Assembly: GCA_964019425.1 (NCBI GenBank)
Contig: OZ025791.1
Location: 403,501-467,500, forward strand
Length of the DNA: 64,000 bases
Source: Flectonema sp. DT1601
Taxonomy: Eukaryota > Euglenozoa > Diplonemea > Diplonemida > Diplonemidae
Direction of reading: 5' to 3'
Position numbers and translations under genes: made by a program. Below, piece after piece: positions 62,618-64,000 of the stretch. A model generated the notes under the pieces. That model was not told the DNA's origin. It made no database searches and saw only the letters and a program-made list of their open reading frames with translations. Each line of letters begins with the position of its first letter. Positions within the stretch are counted from its first letter, which is position 1.

Positions 62618-63103
62618 TGTTTTTGTTTTTCGTTTGAATTTTTTTTTTTTGGAGCTGGGGAGGAAAGAGAGAATGAATTTAAATAAAAATAGCTCCGAAG
62701 CAACAACTTTTCTACTTCAGATGCTCACATCATTAACTTTGTAGAAAAAAAAGAAATAACATAACAGTTTACTAGTATCGAATACTTTACGTACCAACGC
62801 AAGAGTAGATATTTTACTATATTATGCAGTTGGGTTCGCGTGTTTTTTTATTTTTCTTTTTTTTGTCACCTGTTCGTTATATTTCTTCAGTTGGTCACTT
62901 TGTTTGTACAATTTTGTGTTTTTTTTTTTTTTTTTTTTTTTTTGTTTGTTGTTTTTTTTTTTCCCGTTCACCGGATTTTTGTGTAAAAGGTAAAAAATTG
63001 AAGGGGTAAATAAGCATCACATAGATACCAATACGAAAGAGGCGCATTGAATGGCAATGTAACCAAATAGGAAGTAGTGTAGCGCCATGAATAAATGACA
63101 AGA
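62618..63103. other. Intergenic, 125-aa gene to ALG7
   Basis: About 490 bp, rich in T runs (62920-62943 and nearby) on the plus strand. It holds the ALG7 acceptor. No gene was seen. Confidence 0.5.
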
Positions 63104-63481
63104 CTACTGGTCAGCAGCTTCATCTGTAGTCTCCATTACAGGTGGCGGTGGTTCGTTGAGAACTAATTTTCCATCTACGATATCACCATAGTTGCTGAAT
63201 ACTTCTTTTACAGCATCGATTGATCCTTCTGGAACTTCAACAGAAGTCTGTCCTGGACACTTTAAAATGTTTAGAATTAATTCCATCGCTTCCTTGTTGT
63301 CTGCGGTCACTGGAGGTGGTGCGTTCAGTTGTGGCAGTCCATCTTCACCTACAACTGTAGCCCAATCTCCTTCCCAAGTGATGTCATCACCATCTTGCTT
63401 AATAGCTGGGAACGTTACTCCCTTACTTCCGATGTCAGCAGCCAAGTGAGTGTTAGCGTCACCACCTGATATGTTTCCCAT
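63104..63481 (-). CDS. Small protein with N-myristoylation-type start (125 aa)
   Basis: The protein begins MGNISGGD, matching the N-myristoylation consensus (Gly2, Ser6). The rest is acidic and Pro-rich: FPAIKQDGDDITWEGDWATV, a helix KEAMELILNILKCPG, then SIDAVKEVFSNYGDIVDGKL and the end NEPPPPVMETTDEAADQ. There is no membrane helix or recognised domain. Likely a small membrane-tethered cytosolic protein; such MGN-starting proteins are common in flagellated protists (inference). The acceptor TTTCCTTCTCAG (63508-63510) is 26 nt upstream, supporting the start. Confidence 0.65.
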   Translation of the reverse strand: MGNISGGDANTHLAADIGSKGVTFPAIKQDGDDITWEGDWATVVGEDGLPQLNAPPPVTADNKEAMELILNILKCPGQTSVEVPEGSIDAVKEVFSNYGDIVDGKLVLNEPPPPVMETTDEAADQ

Positions 63482-63859
63482 TTCTTTAGGTTAGTGTTGT
63501 GTACGGTCTGAGAAGGAAATAATTCTACAAAACAAACACAAATAAGACTTCTCTAGACTGACACATGTGCAACTGTTGTATAGAAATATTAACTACCCAT
63601 CATACTCTACTGTGTGCCTCCAGCGAATATTGGATATGTTGGGGGTCACGGGGGGTCGACAAAAATATGTTTTTTAAAACACAAAAGAAAAGAAAGAAAA
63701 GAAAGGAAAAAGAAAAAGAAGAAAAAAAAAACGGCAAGCAGAAAGTTCTGCAAGGGAAAAAAAATAATATATCAACAAAAAGAAGGAAGCAAAAAAAAAA
63801 AAAAGGAGAGAATCTTATGAAAACGTTATGCTTGCTCAAGAACGATTCTCTGTTGCTTC

Positions 63860-63896
<37 letters not shown>

Positions 63897-64000
63897 TATT
63901 ACTCCCCAAGACTGAATAATAATTATGACAGTCTCCTTTCAAGTACTCTTATCAAAAGATAAGTGCACGTCAGTTCTTTGATCGACCGCTAGAAACTAGT
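63482..64000. other. Right-edge flank with homopolymers
   Basis: It contains the 5' UTR and acceptor of the 125-residue gene, a purine-rich block (63680-63810) and 28 consecutive T (63862-63889). No credible frame. Confidence 0.5.

Noticed and set aside
1-64000. Spliced-leader RNA gene, U snRNAs, rRNA, telomeric repeats, transposons, virus-like elements, CRISPR
   Set aside because: I looked for hallmark motifs by eye and found none convincing. Absence by eye is not proof.

Overview
This is nuclear DNA from a eukaryotic microbe, AT-rich and full of A and T homopolymers. Three things stand out. (1) Every recognisable gene lies on the minus strand: 21 genes, one of them partial. (2) Nearly every start codon sits 8-47 nt downstream of a pyrimidine-rich stretch ending in AG. 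(3) Most genes are single open frames, but two carry short GT-AG introns. One-way gene files with an acceptor-like site before each ATG are the hallmark of polycistronic transcription with spliced-leader trans-splicing. That suggests a euglenozoan-type protist (diplonemid- or kinetoplastid-like). Dinoflagellate/perkinsid relatives are an alternative; no spliced-leader RNA gene was seen, so this stays an inference. TAA, TAG and TGA all serve as stops, so the code looks standard.

Layout, in transcription order (right to left): a small MGNISGG-start protein (63.5 kb), ALG7/DPAGT1 (62.6 kb), a one-pass membrane protein with a zinc ribbon (61.0 kb), a voltage-gated K+ channel (59.5 kb), an exon-poor 4.4 kb stretch, a Ser/Pro-rich protein (53.0 kb), a 9.5 kb exon-poor stretch, a GrpB-fold protein, a small hypothetical, RME-8 with three introns, a SAM-C2-C2 protein with one intron, a Pro/Ser-rich hypothetical, a MATE transporter, an Afi1/DENN-like protein, a divergent sirtuin, five tandem copies of a secreted esterase-alpha-galactosidase, a lysine-rich-tailed hypothetical, an OPR/HPR-type repeat protein, and the 5' end of a gene leaving the left edge.

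The most distinctive system is the 16.5 kb array of five secreted two-domain glycosidases: a sialate-O-acetylesterase-like SGNH domain fused to a GH27 domain. The copies are almost identical over most of their length, yet differ in an N-terminal segment and in a cassette of about 80 residues beside the GH27 catalytic residues. The spacers are unrelated. This looks like gene conversion of the body with diversification of the specificity surface, which would suit a cell that digests varied acetylated galactosides from prey or detritus. The second area to examine is the pair of exon-poor stretches (42.7-52.2 and 53.0-57.4 kb). They hold short higher-complexity islands; some have paralogues in the other stretch, some have coding-like frames flanked by splice signals, and several form perfect hairpins. 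They may be a missed intron-rich gene pair or a set of structured RNAs.

The rest is housekeeping: N-glycosylation (ALG7), endosomal trafficking (RME-8, Afi1-like, SAM-C2), transport (MATE, Kv) and probable organelle RNA metabolism (OPR-like). No tRNA, rRNA, transposon, virus-like element or CRISPR array was recognised.
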